Shown here piece by piece: positions 26,142-34,448 of a DNA stretch of 64,000 bases. A program made the position numbers and the translations under genes. This DNA is from Lewinellaceae bacterium (GTDB lineage: Bacteria; Bacteroidota; Bacteroidia; Chitinophagales; Saprospiraceae): the NCBI GenBank assembly GCA_020636325.1, contig JACJYC010000007.1, positions 186,001-250,000 on the forward strand. Direction: 5' to 3'. Each line of letters starts with the position of its first letter. The stretch's first letter is position 1. A model generated the notes under the pieces. The model did not search any database. It saw only the letters and a program-made list of their open reading frames with translations, and was not told the DNA's origin.

Positions 26142-28241
26142 TCAGGCTCCAGATTTTTTCGACGGCCTGTACGATTCCGCTTTCCTTTTTACATAATAAT
26201 ACGTTTCAAGTTGTGAGCGGATGGCCATATCGGAGCCGTTGCGGTAGTACTTGTTTGTCAGCCCTTTATCCAGGATGCGGGCCTTTACGTTATCGCGCAG
26301 CTGGAGGTCGATGATATCCTGGATCTCCTTTTTGATCGAGGGATCGTAGACCGGGAATGCCGTTTCCACCCGGTAAGTCAGGTTGCGCACCATCCAGTCG
26401 GCCGAAGAAAGATAGATGAGATCTTCGCCCCCGTGGTGGAATATAAAGACCCTGGCGTGCTCCAGGTAGCGGTCGACAATACTGATGGCATGGATATGCT
26501 CACTCAACCCCTTGATACCCGGCGCCAGGCAGCAAATCCCCCTGATGATCAGGTGGATCTCCACGCCCGCTTTGCTGGCCTGGTATAACTTGGCGATCAT
26601 GTTCTCGTCCTGAAAACTGTTGAGTTTAAGGATGATCTTCGCTTTCCTGCCGGCCATGGCCTCCGCGATCTCAAAATCGATCAATTCTTCGAGCCCGGAC
26701 CTGAGGTTGAACTGCCCGACCAGCAGGTGTTCAAACGGGTGCGCCGGGCTTTGCACCGTTTCCAGGAAGGAAAATACCCTGGCGGCCTCATTGACCAGGC
26801 GCGGATCGGCGGTAAACAGGCCGAAATCGCCGTAAACCTTGGCCGTCTCCTCGTGGAAGTTCCCCGTAGACAGGTACGTGAACATCTGCTCTTTGCGGCG
26901 TTCCACCCGCCGGATCAGGGCCAGTTTGGCATGCACTTTCAGCCCGGGGAAGCTGTAATGCACCCTTACGCCCGCCTTTTCCAACTGCTCACCCCATTCC
27001 AGATTGGCTTCCTCGTCAAAACGGGCCTTGACTTCGATAAAGACCGACACCTGCTTGCCCTGTTTGACCGCATCGATCAGGGATTGCATGATCCTCGATC
27101 TGCGGGCTACCCGGTATTGGACGATCTTGATATGGGTCACCTTGGGGTCCCGGGCGGCCACCTCAAACAGTCGCAGCACGGCGTCATAACTGTGGTACGG
27201 CACATGGATCAGGTGGTCCCGTTCACGGATGGCCTTGAACAGGTCGGGGGCCCCCTCCAGCGGCTCGTACGGGATCGGCGGCAAGGGCGTATTCTTCAGC
27301 TGGTGCATCCCGAAATCGGGGAACTTGAAAAAGTCGAAGTTGTTGTGGTAACGGCCTTCCCGCAAAATATCGTAACGCTCCAGTTCGAACACCTCCATCA
27401 GGTAATTCAGCAGTTCGGGCGGCATCTGGCGGTCGTATACAAACCGCGACGGCGGCCCGACCTGGCGCTTGGCAAGGCTGGTCTTGATCTTCTGGATCAA
27501 ATCCCCTGAAAACTCATCGTCGATGTACAATTCGGCGTCCCGCGACAACTTGATGGAAAAGGTATCGATGATCTTGTAGCCGGGAAACATCCAGGAAACG
27601 GAATGCCGGACAATATCATCCAGGATGATCAGGTCGTGCCGGTCGGACGAGGACGGCAATTGAATGAACCTCGGCAGGTGATCCGACGGGATCTTTACCA
27701 GGCCGTATTCATCCGGCGCATTCGAGGCATCCTTCGACTTCATCTGGATGGCCAGGTAGAGCGCCGCATTGTTGAGGAACGGGCGCACTTTGTTTTTCAC
27801 CAGCAAAACCGGCTGCACGAACGGCAACATGTGATCCCGGAAATAGGCCTCAACGAACTCGAGCTGCTCGTCGTTCAGGTCCAGGCGCCGGAGCATGAAC
27901 ACCTTGTGCTGCCGCAATTCCAGGACCAGTTGTTCGAAGATCCGGCTGAACTCCTCCTGGTGCTTGTTCACGATCCGCTGGATTTCCAGGACCGTCTTCT
28001 TGGGTGCGATATCCAGTTCGCGCTTGGTCTTCTTGCTGATGCGCATGATGTACCGATGGTTAGACATGCGCACGCGGAAGAACTCATCCAGGTTATTGCT
28101 GTAAATGGCCAGGAATTTCAGCCGTTCGAACAGGGGTACGGAAGGGTCCTTGGCCTCCTGCAACACACGGTAATTGAAGGAAAGCCAGCTGATATCGCGG
28201 GGGACGAAGGGCACTAGCGACTGGGTAATTGAGGAGCTCAT
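26142..28241 (-). CDS. ppk1: Polyphosphate kinase 1
   Basis: 699 residues. Reversibly polymerises the ATP gamma-phosphate into inorganic polyphosphate at the inner membrane/cytoplasm. The four-domain PPK1 layout is complete: N-terminal FVPRDISWLSFNYRVLQEA, head domain, then two phospholipase-D-like catalytic domains. The autophosphorylated His is H437 in LKVHAKLALIRR, matching the usual position near 435. The second conserved His lies in HARVFIFHHGGED, and RNLTYRVETAFPVYD is present. The stop codon of the DUF72 gene is 2 nt upstream, so the two genes are co-transcribed. Confidence 0.97.
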   Translation of the reverse strand: MSSSITQSLVPFVPRDISWLSFNYRVLQEAKDPSVPLFERLKFLAIYSNNLDEFFRVRMSNHRYIMRISKKTKRELDIAPKKTVLEIQRIVNKHQEEFSRIFEQLVLELRQHKVFMLRRLDLNDEQLEFVEAYFRDHMLPFVQPVLLVKNKVRPFLNNAALYLAIQMKSKDASNAPDEYGLVKIPSDHLPRFIQLPSSSDRHDLIILDDIVRHSVSWMFPGYKIIDTFSIKLSRDAELYIDDEFSGDLIQKIKTSLAKRQVGPPSRFVYDRQMPPELLNYLMEVFELERYDILREGRYHNNFDFFKFPDFGMHQLKNTPLPPIPYEPLEGAPDLFKAIRERDHLIHVPYHSYDAVLRLFEVAARDPKVTHIKIVQYRVARRSRIMQSLIDAVKQGKQVSVFIEVKARFDEEANLEWGEQLEKAGVRVHYSFPGLKVHAKLALIRRVERRKEQMFTYLSTGNFHEETAKVYGDFGLFTADPRLVNEAARVFSFLETVQSPAHPFEHLLVGQFNLRSGLEELIDFEIAEAMAGRKAKIILKLNSFQDENMIAKLYQASKAGVEIHLIIRGICCLAPGIKGLSEHIHAISIVDRYLEHARVFIFHHGGEDLIYLSSADWMVRNLTYRVETAFPVYDPSIKKEIQDIIDLQLRDNVKARILDKGLTNKYYRNGSDMAIRSQLETYYYVKRKAESYRPSKKSGA

Positions 28242-28243
28242 AA

Positions 28244-29161
28244 CTAAAAAAGACTCATTTGGCCGCTGCCCTCGGATCGGATCATCTGGGGTCCTCTCCA
28301 GGTCAGGCCGCGGACGGGTTGCAATTGGTCACACAAATAAACGGCTAAATCCGGCGCCAGAATATTGTCCGGCTCGTGGGTAAAGAAAAAAATTTCCTCC
28401 AACCCTTCTTCAAACCAGCTGGCGGTTCGCGCTACCCATTGGTCGATCCTTTTGTAATCGGTCGGGTGCAGGTTGTTGCCGACAAACCGGACCATCGTCC
28501 TCGGAGCGGTCAGCCGCATATGTGCCACATCCCGCCGGCCGGCGACATCCGTGATGACGGCAGCGACACCGTTGTCTTCAAGCAGGTCCCATAACGCATC
28601 TTGTCCTTCACCGGGTTTAAACCAGTTTTCCTGGCGCATTTCCACCGCCAGCGGGATTTCCGCCGGCCAGGCTTTCAGGAAATTTTCCAGGATTTTGATC
28701 CGGTCGGGGCCGAAATAGGGCGGCAACTGCAAAAAGCAGCACCCCATTTTTTCTTCCAAACCGGCTACCGAATCGCAAAACTGCGGGATCAGCGGCCCAC
28801 CCAGCCCCAGGTCGTTGCTGTGGCTGATGGTTTGCGGCACCTTTGGGCAAAATCGGAAGTCCGGTGCAGATTCAGATTTCCATTTTTGAACAGTATCAAA
28901 GTCCGGGATCCGGTAATGCGTCGTATTCAGCTCAATGGTGTTGAACTGCCGGCTGTAATGGTAAAGGTATGCAGTGGATTTTGTTTTCGGCGGGTACACC
29001 TTGCCGACCCATTGCGGCATCGACCACCCCGTGCAACCGACATAGAAAACAGGCAGATCGGGGTCAGGGCTCACCCTGGCCAGCACGGTATGATTGGCTG
29101 CCGGTTCCGGAGGCAGGCTGAAGTCCACCCCCGAAATGTCGGGCAATTTCCCGAATTCCAT
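28244..29161 (-). CDS. DUF72 family protein
   Basis: About 305 residues of the DUF72 (YecE-like) TIM-barrel family: VGCTGWSMPQWVGKVYPP, QFNTIELNTTHYRIPD, FCPKVPQTISH, LQLPPYFG, and a C-terminal RFVGNNLHP with WFEEGLEEIFFFTHEPDN. No enzymatic activity is established for the family. The frame runs upstream to 29275, but the extra 38 residues are low-complexity and overlap a hairpin, so the ATG at 29161 is chosen. It sits 2 nt upstream of ppk1 on the same strand. Confidence 0.9.
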   Translation of the reverse strand: MEFGKLPDISGVDFSLPPEPAANHTVLARVSPDPDLPVFYVGCTGWSMPQWVGKVYPPKTKSTAYLYHYSRQFNTIELNTTHYRIPDFDTVQKWKSESAPDFRFCPKVPQTISHSNDLGLGGPLIPQFCDSVAGLEEKMGCCFLQLPPYFGPDRIKILENFLKAWPAEIPLAVEMRQENWFKPGEGQDALWDLLEDNGVAAVITDVAGRRDVAHMRLTAPRTMVRFVGNNLHPTDYKRIDQWVARTASWFEEGLEEIFFFTHEPDNILAPDLAVYLCDQLQPVRGLTWRGPQMIRSEGSGQMSLF

Positions 29162-29223
29162 GGTTTGAATAGATTGGACTGGGACAAGATAGGGGTTTTG
29201 TAAGGATAAATGCAAAAGTTGAA

Positions 29224-29268
29224 ATGCAAAATGTAAAAGCGGCCGTCCACCACTTTTACATTTTGCAT
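29224..29268 (-). terminator. Perfect 16-bp hairpin after the large T9SS gene
   Basis: Arms ATGCAAAATGTAAAAG and CTTTTACATTTTGCAT are perfect 16-bp complements with a 13-nt loop. The hairpin starts about 23 bp past the stop codon of the leftward gene ending at 29292. Surrounding A/T words (TTTACATT, TGCAAAA) recur, reminiscent of the tandem-word arrays found at other 3' ends here. There is no long T tract, so termination is probable rather than certain. Confidence 0.6.
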
Positions 29269-29291
29269 TACTCAAATTTACATTTTAACTT

Positions 29292-32123
29292 TTACTGAAC
29301 CGCCACTTTCCCGGCCCCGACCCATCTTCCACCGGAGCGCGCCCGGAAGAAATACAATCCTGCCGGAAGGTATTGAACGTTGAGTTCCGCACGGTTGGAA
29401 CGGATCGGTTGCACCGTCACCATTTTACCGAACCCATCATATAGAACCAGCTCGCCGGATTCGATATCGGCGCCCTGGATGGAAAGACCGGCCGTTCGGG
29501 ATACCGGATTGGGGACCAGGAGGAGTGCGATCATTTTCGACGGCGATTCCACCGCGCTGTTCGGGCTGTTCAGGTAATCCCATACCGTATGGAAGGTCGT
29601 ATTGGTCAGCACCGGTGCATTGTAGTCGAAGTAGATGCCGGCCTGGTTTTCGATGCGGGTCCCTTCCGGCAGATCGGGGCGTTGTGCAATGGTGAATTTG
29701 ACGAAACCGCGGGAGGCCGGTTCATTTGCCGTGCTGTCCGGTAAAGCGATCGGGTCAAAGGTGAATCTGGCGATGCCCGGGCCGTACAGTTCGAAGCGAT
29801 AGGGATGGCTGGACGCACCGGGTTGGATGGTCGCCGGGTCGAGGTATTTGGATAGGGTATCGATCACCACAACCCGGAATGCCGTATCCGTGCCCGTGTT
29901 CTGGAACCGGATCAGGTACTCGATCGGGAGATTAGGATAAATTTCGTTGTCGGACTTATAGCCTTCCGGGAAAGCCGTTTTATCATTGGGATCGTAGGAA
30001 CCCACGTTCTGGCTGCAGTCGGTATCCGAGGATTCGGAATTCCCGTCAACGGAAAACTGATTGACGAACCCCGTGCTGAATGTTCCGGCGTCGTTGGTGC
30101 CGCAGCCTTCCAGGACCGCGCTGACGAATTGCCCGTCGAAAGCATTGGGAAAAAGCGGTGTTTCCAATCGCCAGGTAGAGCCGTTGGCGGGAAAAAGATA
30201 ATCCTTTTCCTGTCCTTCAGCCAGGTTGTACATCGTCGGCGCCAGCATGACGTCGTCTTCTACGACAATAAACTGAGCATCCTGGATCAGGCCCGGGCCG
30301 TTGTTCTTTAGTTGAAAGGTCACGTTTTCGCCGTCGCATGCCCCGGTCACCGATACAGACGGCGTATCATTTCCGGTAGGGGGGCACAGGTTGGAAGCGC
30401 TGATGGTTGCTGAGGTGCAATGCGTCTGACCGATGCTGACATTGTCGCAACCAACCAGCACCGTAACGGTAAAAAATCCGCCTTGATTGACCCCAAGCGC
30501 TCCCAATTCAAAGATCAGGGTATCGCCCGAAGTCTGGTAGGGCAAACTCGCGCTTTGGACGGTCATGAAGGGATCGAGCACCACCCGGATCTCCGTATTT
30601 TCCGAAGGGACGGTCCCCTGATTGGAATAATGGACCGAATAGATTGACGGAAAACAGCGCCGAAGGATACTGGTCGAAATATCCACCGACAAATAAGGGC
30701 ATTCCTGGAAAACAGCCACAGGAAAATCCACCGTTGTCGAATCATTCACCGTGGAAAGCGACACGGACACGCTGCCGGGGCACGAGCCGAAACCGTAATA
30801 GGGCGAGGGCAGCACCGCCGTCACCTGGTATTGGCCGGTATCCAGGCTGACCTCGTAATACCCCAGTTCGTTGGTAGTTGCGTATACCGTTCCTTCGTTA
30901 TTTTCGATTTCAACGACCCACCCGGAAAGCGGCGTACTCTGGTCGTCGATGATGCAGTCATCATCCAGCGCTACGTGGCCTTGCAGCAAATGCGGATTGT
31001 ACCGCCCCTGTCCGTTGATGCGGACCATCATCGCTTCGTACCCATCGGCGCCGGCCAGGATAAACCCGCCGTTCCCGTCCGGATAGACACCGGCGAATGA
31101 CCATGGATGCGAAGGGTCATCAGAAAGAACGGAGGACCATATCAATGCCCCGTTGTCTCCATATTTGTCGATCAATGGTGCCCCCAGGTTGCTGTAAAAA
31201 GATCCCAGTGAGCCCACTGCGATATAATTACCGTCACCGGCTTCGATCAGGTCGGAAACCAGGCAGGTGCAGGGCTCAGCCTTCTGCCAAAGCACTTCTC
31301 CGTCGGTATCTGTACGGACTAAAAACGGCCACGGACCGGAAAGCCCGTCAGCTGCTGCCCCGATCAGGTAACCGCCGGCAGCCGTTTCGATAATGGAATA
31401 TCCATGGATTGCGGGGGAGCCCTGCAGGCTTTTCGACCAGACCAGATCGGCGTTGGCGTCGAGTTTGGTCCAGATCAGTTGCGTATTAATGGTTCCGGTT
31501 ATGATATAGCCGCCGTCAGCAGTGGGTTTCAGGTCCCATTCGCCGGTATACGGGCCGTGAATGGCCGCGCTGCCCGGAATATCTTTCCACCATTGGAGAT
31601 TGCCTTGGCCGTCCAGTTTCAGGATGGTCGCGCTGGACGGTGAAAAATCCGGGGTATAAATGCCGCCCATGACGAAACCGCCGTCGGGTGTCGGGTTCAT
31701 GGCGAAACAATTGCTGGTAATAGCCTCAGGGTATTGCCGGGTCAGGACCGTATCGCCGTACAGGTCGGTCAGCATGAAGGAAAGCACCCCGTTCTGGCTG
31801 TAACCCACTGCATACCCGCCTTCCACCGGCCAGACATCCGCCGCCTGCACATCCTGGATCTCCCCCTCATTGTAGATCTTTTCCCATTGCGTGTTGCCTT
31901 CGGCGTCCGCTTTGGTCAGCCGGATGTAGCGCCGGATTGCGCCGGTGGGAAAATCCACCTCGCTGAGCAGGATGAACCCGCCGTCAGCGGTGGGCTTGGC
32001 GTCGATGCCGACGGTAGCCCCAAAATCATCGGGGTAGTGTTTCACCCAGCCCTGCCCAAAGGCCCCGGTCGTCAGGCTTATCAATAACAGGATTCGGAAT
32101 ACCACGGGAAAATCTGCTTTCAT
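29292..32123 (-). CDS. Large secreted protein with beta-propeller-like N-terminus and T9SS sorting tail
   Basis: About 943 residues with a signal peptide (FRILLLISLTTGAFG then Q). Residues 25-370 hold repeated units of the type PTADGGFILLSE, PTPDGGFVMGG and PTADGGYIITG, suggesting a propeller. Next comes a carboxypeptidase-regulatory-like domain (PLSGWVVEIENNEGTVYAT...GYYEVSLDTGQYQV), then two DUF11-like beta-sandwich domains with NVGSYDPNDKTAFPEG typical of T9SS cargo, and a type A sorting domain (LVPNPVSRTAGLSIQG...LPAGLYFFRA). Probably exported to the cell surface or medium. The ORF opens at 32198, but the ATG at 32123 gives the signal peptide. Confidence 0.88.
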   Translation of the reverse strand: MKADFPVVFRILLLISLTTGAFGQGWVKHYPDDFGATVGIDAKPTADGGFILLSEVDFPTGAIRRYIRLTKADAEGNTQWEKIYNEGEIQDVQAADVWPVEGGYAVGYSQNGVLSFMLTDLYGDTVLTRQYPEAITSNCFAMNPTPDGGFVMGGIYTPDFSPSSATILKLDGQGNLQWWKDIPGSAAIHGPYTGEWDLKPTADGGYIITGTINTQLIWTKLDANADLVWSKSLQGSPAIHGYSIIETAAGGYLIGAAADGLSGPWPFLVRTDTDGEVLWQKAEPCTCLVSDLIEAGDGNYIAVGSLGSFYSNLGAPLIDKYGDNGALIWSSVLSDDPSHPWSFAGVYPDGNGGFILAGADGYEAMMVRINGQGRYNPHLLQGHVALDDDCIIDDQSTPLSGWVVEIENNEGTVYATTNELGYYEVSLDTGQYQVTAVLPSPYYGFGSCPGSVSVSLSTVNDSTTVDFPVAVFQECPYLSVDISTSILRRCFPSIYSVHYSNQGTVPSENTEIRVVLDPFMTVQSASLPYQTSGDTLIFELGALGVNQGGFFTVTVLVGCDNVSIGQTHCTSATISASNLCPPTGNDTPSVSVTGACDGENVTFQLKNNGPGLIQDAQFIVVEDDVMLAPTMYNLAEGQEKDYLFPANGSTWRLETPLFPNAFDGQFVSAVLEGCGTNDAGTFSTGFVNQFSVDGNSESSDTDCSQNVGSYDPNDKTAFPEGYKSDNEIYPNLPIEYLIRFQNTGTDTAFRVVVIDTLSKYLDPATIQPGASSHPYRFELYGPGIARFTFDPIALPDSTANEPASRGFVKFTIAQRPDLPEGTRIENQAGIYFDYNAPVLTNTTFHTVWDYLNSPNSAVESPSKMIALLLVPNPVSRTAGLSIQGADIESGELVLYDGFGKMVTVQPIRSNRAELNVQYLPAGLYFFRARSGGRWVGAGKVAVQ

Positions 32124-32343
32124 GTCTGCGCTTTTTGACCTTACAAAAATCTTCCTATTGCCGTTAGAAAACAATAACATTTTTAATAGAATGTACAAAA
32201 AATAATCTGATAAAATTTATTAAAATATTGTTAAACAATTATTTATAAAATAATATGTACTAATTTTGAAATTATTTTCATAACCTGCTTATCAAATTTA
32301 CAGCCGACAAAAAGGTCGGCGCAAACCAGGGTACAGGAAAACC
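32124..32343. other. AT-rich divergent intergenic region
   Basis: 220 bp, very AT-rich from about 32140 to 32300, between the divergent T9SS cargo gene and the 32344 gene. A TAATTTTG box (32261-32268) fits the -7 consensus for the rightward gene but has no well-spaced -33 partner. No gene or other structure was recognised. Confidence 0.5.
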
Positions 32344-33753
32344 ATGAAAAACAGCCGCCTCCTGCAGCTCCTCGAAACCTTCAGCCGCGCCGAACTCCGC
32401 GAATTCGACCGGTTTGTCCGCTCGCCGTATTTCAACCGGCAGGACGAACTCGTCGACTTGCTCGGATTGTTGCTGCCTTTGCTGTCAGCGCAGCGCCCCG
32501 TGCCGGAAAAACCTCAAATCTTTGATCAATTGTTTCCCCGGCAACCCTACGAAGATACCCAAATGCGCCTGATGATGAGTCGTTTGCTGAAACTGGCCGA
32601 ACAATTCCTCGCACTGAACGCGTGGCAGGCCGATGACCTGGGTGTCCAGGCCGGCGTCATGACGGCTTACCGGAAGCGGAACCTCCCGGCCCATTTTGCC
32701 TCTGCGGCCCGGTTGCTGTCCGATCGGCTGGAAGCCGGGGCCTATCGCGACCAGGCCTATCACCAACTCCATTTCATCCGGGAAGAACAGGAACACCTGC
32801 TCAATTCAGGGCAACTGCGGGTCCGCGACCTGAACCTGGAGGAGATCCACCGCCATCTGGATCTGGCCTATTTCATCGCCAAACTCAGGTACGCCTGCCT
32901 GGCGCTCTCCCGGCAACAGGTTTACAGGAAAGATTATGATCCGGGTATTTTACCGGCGGTACACAAGTATATCCGGGAAAACGACCTGTTGCGGTTTCCG
33001 GCAGTGAGCCTCTATTTCCACGCATTGGAAAGCCTGGAGAACCCCGGTAAAGCGGGTTGTTTCGATCGATTCAAGGACCTGTTGCGCGCCCATTTCGGCG
33101 TCCTCCCGGGTGAAGAATCCCGCGATCTGCTGCTCATCGCCATCAATTACTGCATTCGCCGGTTGAATGAGGGCGAGCGGGCCTTTGCCCACGAAGGGCT
33201 GGCGCTCTACCAGTTCGGACTGGAAAAAGGCATCCTTACAGAAAAGGGCGAACTCTCGCGTTTTACCTACCGGAACATAGCTGCCATGGCCATCAAGACC
33301 GACGCGCTGGATTGGGCCGAGACCTTCATCCACCAATACCGCGATCAGCTCCCGTCGGAATACCGCGAAAGCATGTACAGCTTTTCCCTGGCCCAACTGG
33401 CCTACCGCCGCCGTCAATTCGACCAGGCGCTGGATCTGCTGCAAAAGACCGAATACCAGGACGTCCTGCTCAACCTGGCCGCAAAAACCCTCCAGCTGAA
33501 AATTTATTACGAAAACAGCGCGTTCGACCTGCTGCACTCCCACCTCGACGCCATGAAGGTGTTCCTCAGCCGCAAACGCATCCTGGGGTACCACCGCAAC
33601 AACTATTTGGCGATCATCCGCTACGCCAAAAAGTTGCTGACGGTCAACCCTTATGACAAAAAAGCATTGGAAAAACTCCGGCAACAGGTGGAAAGCGAAG
33701 AAAGCCTGACGGAGCGGGAGTGGTTGCTGGAGCAGATTGACGCTTTGAATTAA
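32344..33753 (+). CDS. Helical-repeat protein of unknown function
   Basis: 469 residues, no signal peptide or membrane span, and almost entirely predicted helical. The N-terminus (LLQLLETFSRAELREFDRFVRSPYFN) resembles a recurrent uncharacterised family in Saprospiria-like genomes (recollection, not searched). Middle and C-terminal parts show TPR-like helix pairs (YRDQLPSEYRESMYSFSLAQLAYRRRQFDQALDLLQK). It is followed after 150 bp by the HipBST-like operon on the same strand, which has its own promoter. No function is assigned. Confidence 0.7.
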   Translation: MKNSRLLQLLETFSRAELREFDRFVRSPYFNRQDELVDLLGLLLPLLSAQRPVPEKPQIFDQLFPRQPYEDTQMRLMMSRLLKLAEQFLALNAWQADDLGVQAGVMTAYRKRNLPAHFASAARLLSDRLEAGAYRDQAYHQLHFIREEQEHLLNSGQLRVRDLNLEEIHRHLDLAYFIAKLRYACLALSRQQVYRKDYDPGILPAVHKYIRENDLLRFPAVSLYFHALESLENPGKAGCFDRFKDLLRAHFGVLPGEESRDLLLIAINYCIRRLNEGERAFAHEGLALYQFGLEKGILTEKGELSRFTYRNIAAMAIKTDALDWAETFIHQYRDQLPSEYRESMYSFSLAQLAYRRRQFDQALDLLQKTEYQDVLLNLAAKTLQLKIYYENSAFDLLHSHLDAMKVFLSRKRILGYHRNNYLAIIRYAKKLLTVNPYDKKALEKLRQQVESEESLTEREWLLEQIDALN

Positions 33754-33772
33754 GTTAGAAATATCCTTAAAA

Positions 33773-33788
33773 CCACATTGTAGTATGA
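33773..33788. promoter_or_regulatory. Operator-like repeat 1 upstream of hipB
   Basis: CCACATTGTAGTATGA preceded by AAAA. It matches the repeats at 33833 and 33894 in the pattern AAAA-YCACATT-RYARTRTGA. Its centre is 60 bp from repeat 2. Confidence 0.55.
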
Positions 33789-33832
33789 TTTTATCCATGT
33801 ATTTTAGCAAACAATAGATAAAAATGAAATTT

Positions 33833-33848
33833 TCACACTGTAATGTGA
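33833..33848. promoter_or_regulatory. Operator-like repeat 2 upstream of hipB
   Basis: TCACACTGTAATGTGA, an imperfect palindrome (TCACA-N6-TGTGA). It is the best copy, read best on the minus strand, and sits just upstream of the -33 element. Confidence 0.6.
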
Positions 33849-33850
33849 TT

Positions 33851-33884
33851 TTTGATAGAATAAATATTTTTTTTGCTATTTTTG
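33851..33884 (+). promoter_or_regulatory. Promoter of the HipBST operon
   Basis: TTTG (33851-33854) and TATTTTTG (33877-33884) are separated by 22 bp, a good fit to the Bacteroidota TTTG/TANNTTTG consensus. The predicted start near 33890 leaves a leader of about 17 nt. Operator repeats 2 and 3 flank the promoter, so repressor binding would block polymerase or early elongation. Confidence 0.6.
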
Positions 33885-33893
33885 ACTTTAAAA

Positions 33894-33909
33894 TCACATT
33901 ATAATAATG
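33894..33909. promoter_or_regulatory. Operator-like repeat 3 overlapping the hipB start
   Basis: TCACATTATAATAATG preceded by AAAA. It ends in the hipB ATG itself, and its centre is 61 bp from repeat 2. The left half matches the other two repeats well and the right half is weaker. Confidence 0.5.
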
Positions 33910-34113
33910 GTCAATCAAATTGGAGCAGCCATTAGAACCAGAAGGCGAGCGTTAAAAATCACCCAACCGCACCTTGCAGAACTGGCTGGGGTTAGCGTCA
34001 ACACCCTCTATAAACTGGAACGCGGACAGGGAAATCCGACTTTGGAAATTGTCCACAAATTGGCGGAAGTGCTGGGAATGGAATTGACGCTGACTGTCAA
34101 AAAAAATTTCTGA
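33907..34113 (+). CDS. hipB: HipB-like antitoxin, Xre-family helix-turn-helix protein
   Basis: 68 residues, essentially one Xre/Cro HTH: IGAAIRTRRRALKITQPHLAELAGVSVNTLYKLERGQGNPTLEIVHKLAEVLGMEL. First gene of a three-gene operon with HipS-like and HipT-like proteins. Expected to bind the repeated operator sites upstream and repress its own operon. It lacks any C-terminal extension beyond VKKNF, shorter than E. coli HipB. The spacing to the next gene is 5 nt. Confidence 0.92.
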   Translation: MVNQIGAAIRTRRRALKITQPHLAELAGVSVNTLYKLERGQGNPTLEIVHKLAEVLGMELTLTVKKNF

Positions 34114-34118
34114 CCTGA

Positions 34119-34448
34119 ATGCGAACATTGGAGGTATATCGGAATGGCGTCAAAGCCGGTTTGCTAACGGAGTTAAATCGCCGTCATTATGTTTTCACCT
34201 ATGATGACCGCTATTTTAGCGATACCTCAATGCCGTCCGTCAGCCTGACGCTTCCAAAATCCCAAAAAGAATACCACAGCGAATATTTATTCCCCTTTTT
34301 CTACAATATGTTGAGTGAAGGCGTCAATCGGAAATTGCAAAACAGGCTGTTAAGAATTGACGAAAATGATCATTTCGGGCTGTTATCAGCAACGGCGCAA
34401 TACGATACGATTGGCGCCATAACAGTCAAATCATCCCCCGAAGCATGA
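34119..34448 (+). CDS. hipS: HipS-like protein: free-standing HipA N-subdomain 1
   Basis: 109 residues corresponding to the N-terminal subdomain of HipA: LEVYRNGVKAGLLTELNRRHYVFTYDDRYF, then PSVSLTLPKSQ and FPFFYNMLSEGVNRKLQ. In three-gene HipBST modules this separate domain is the antitoxin that blocks the HipT kinase. Its stop overlaps the next start as ATGA, indicating translational coupling. The size (about 110 residues) and order match HipBST rather than a frameshifted HipA, because both partial reading frames have their own starts and natural termini. Confidence 0.85.
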   Translation: MRTLEVYRNGVKAGLLTELNRRHYVFTYDDRYFSDTSMPSVSLTLPKSQKEYHSEYLFPFFYNMLSEGVNRKLQNRLLRIDENDHFGLLSATAQYDTIGAITVKSSPEA

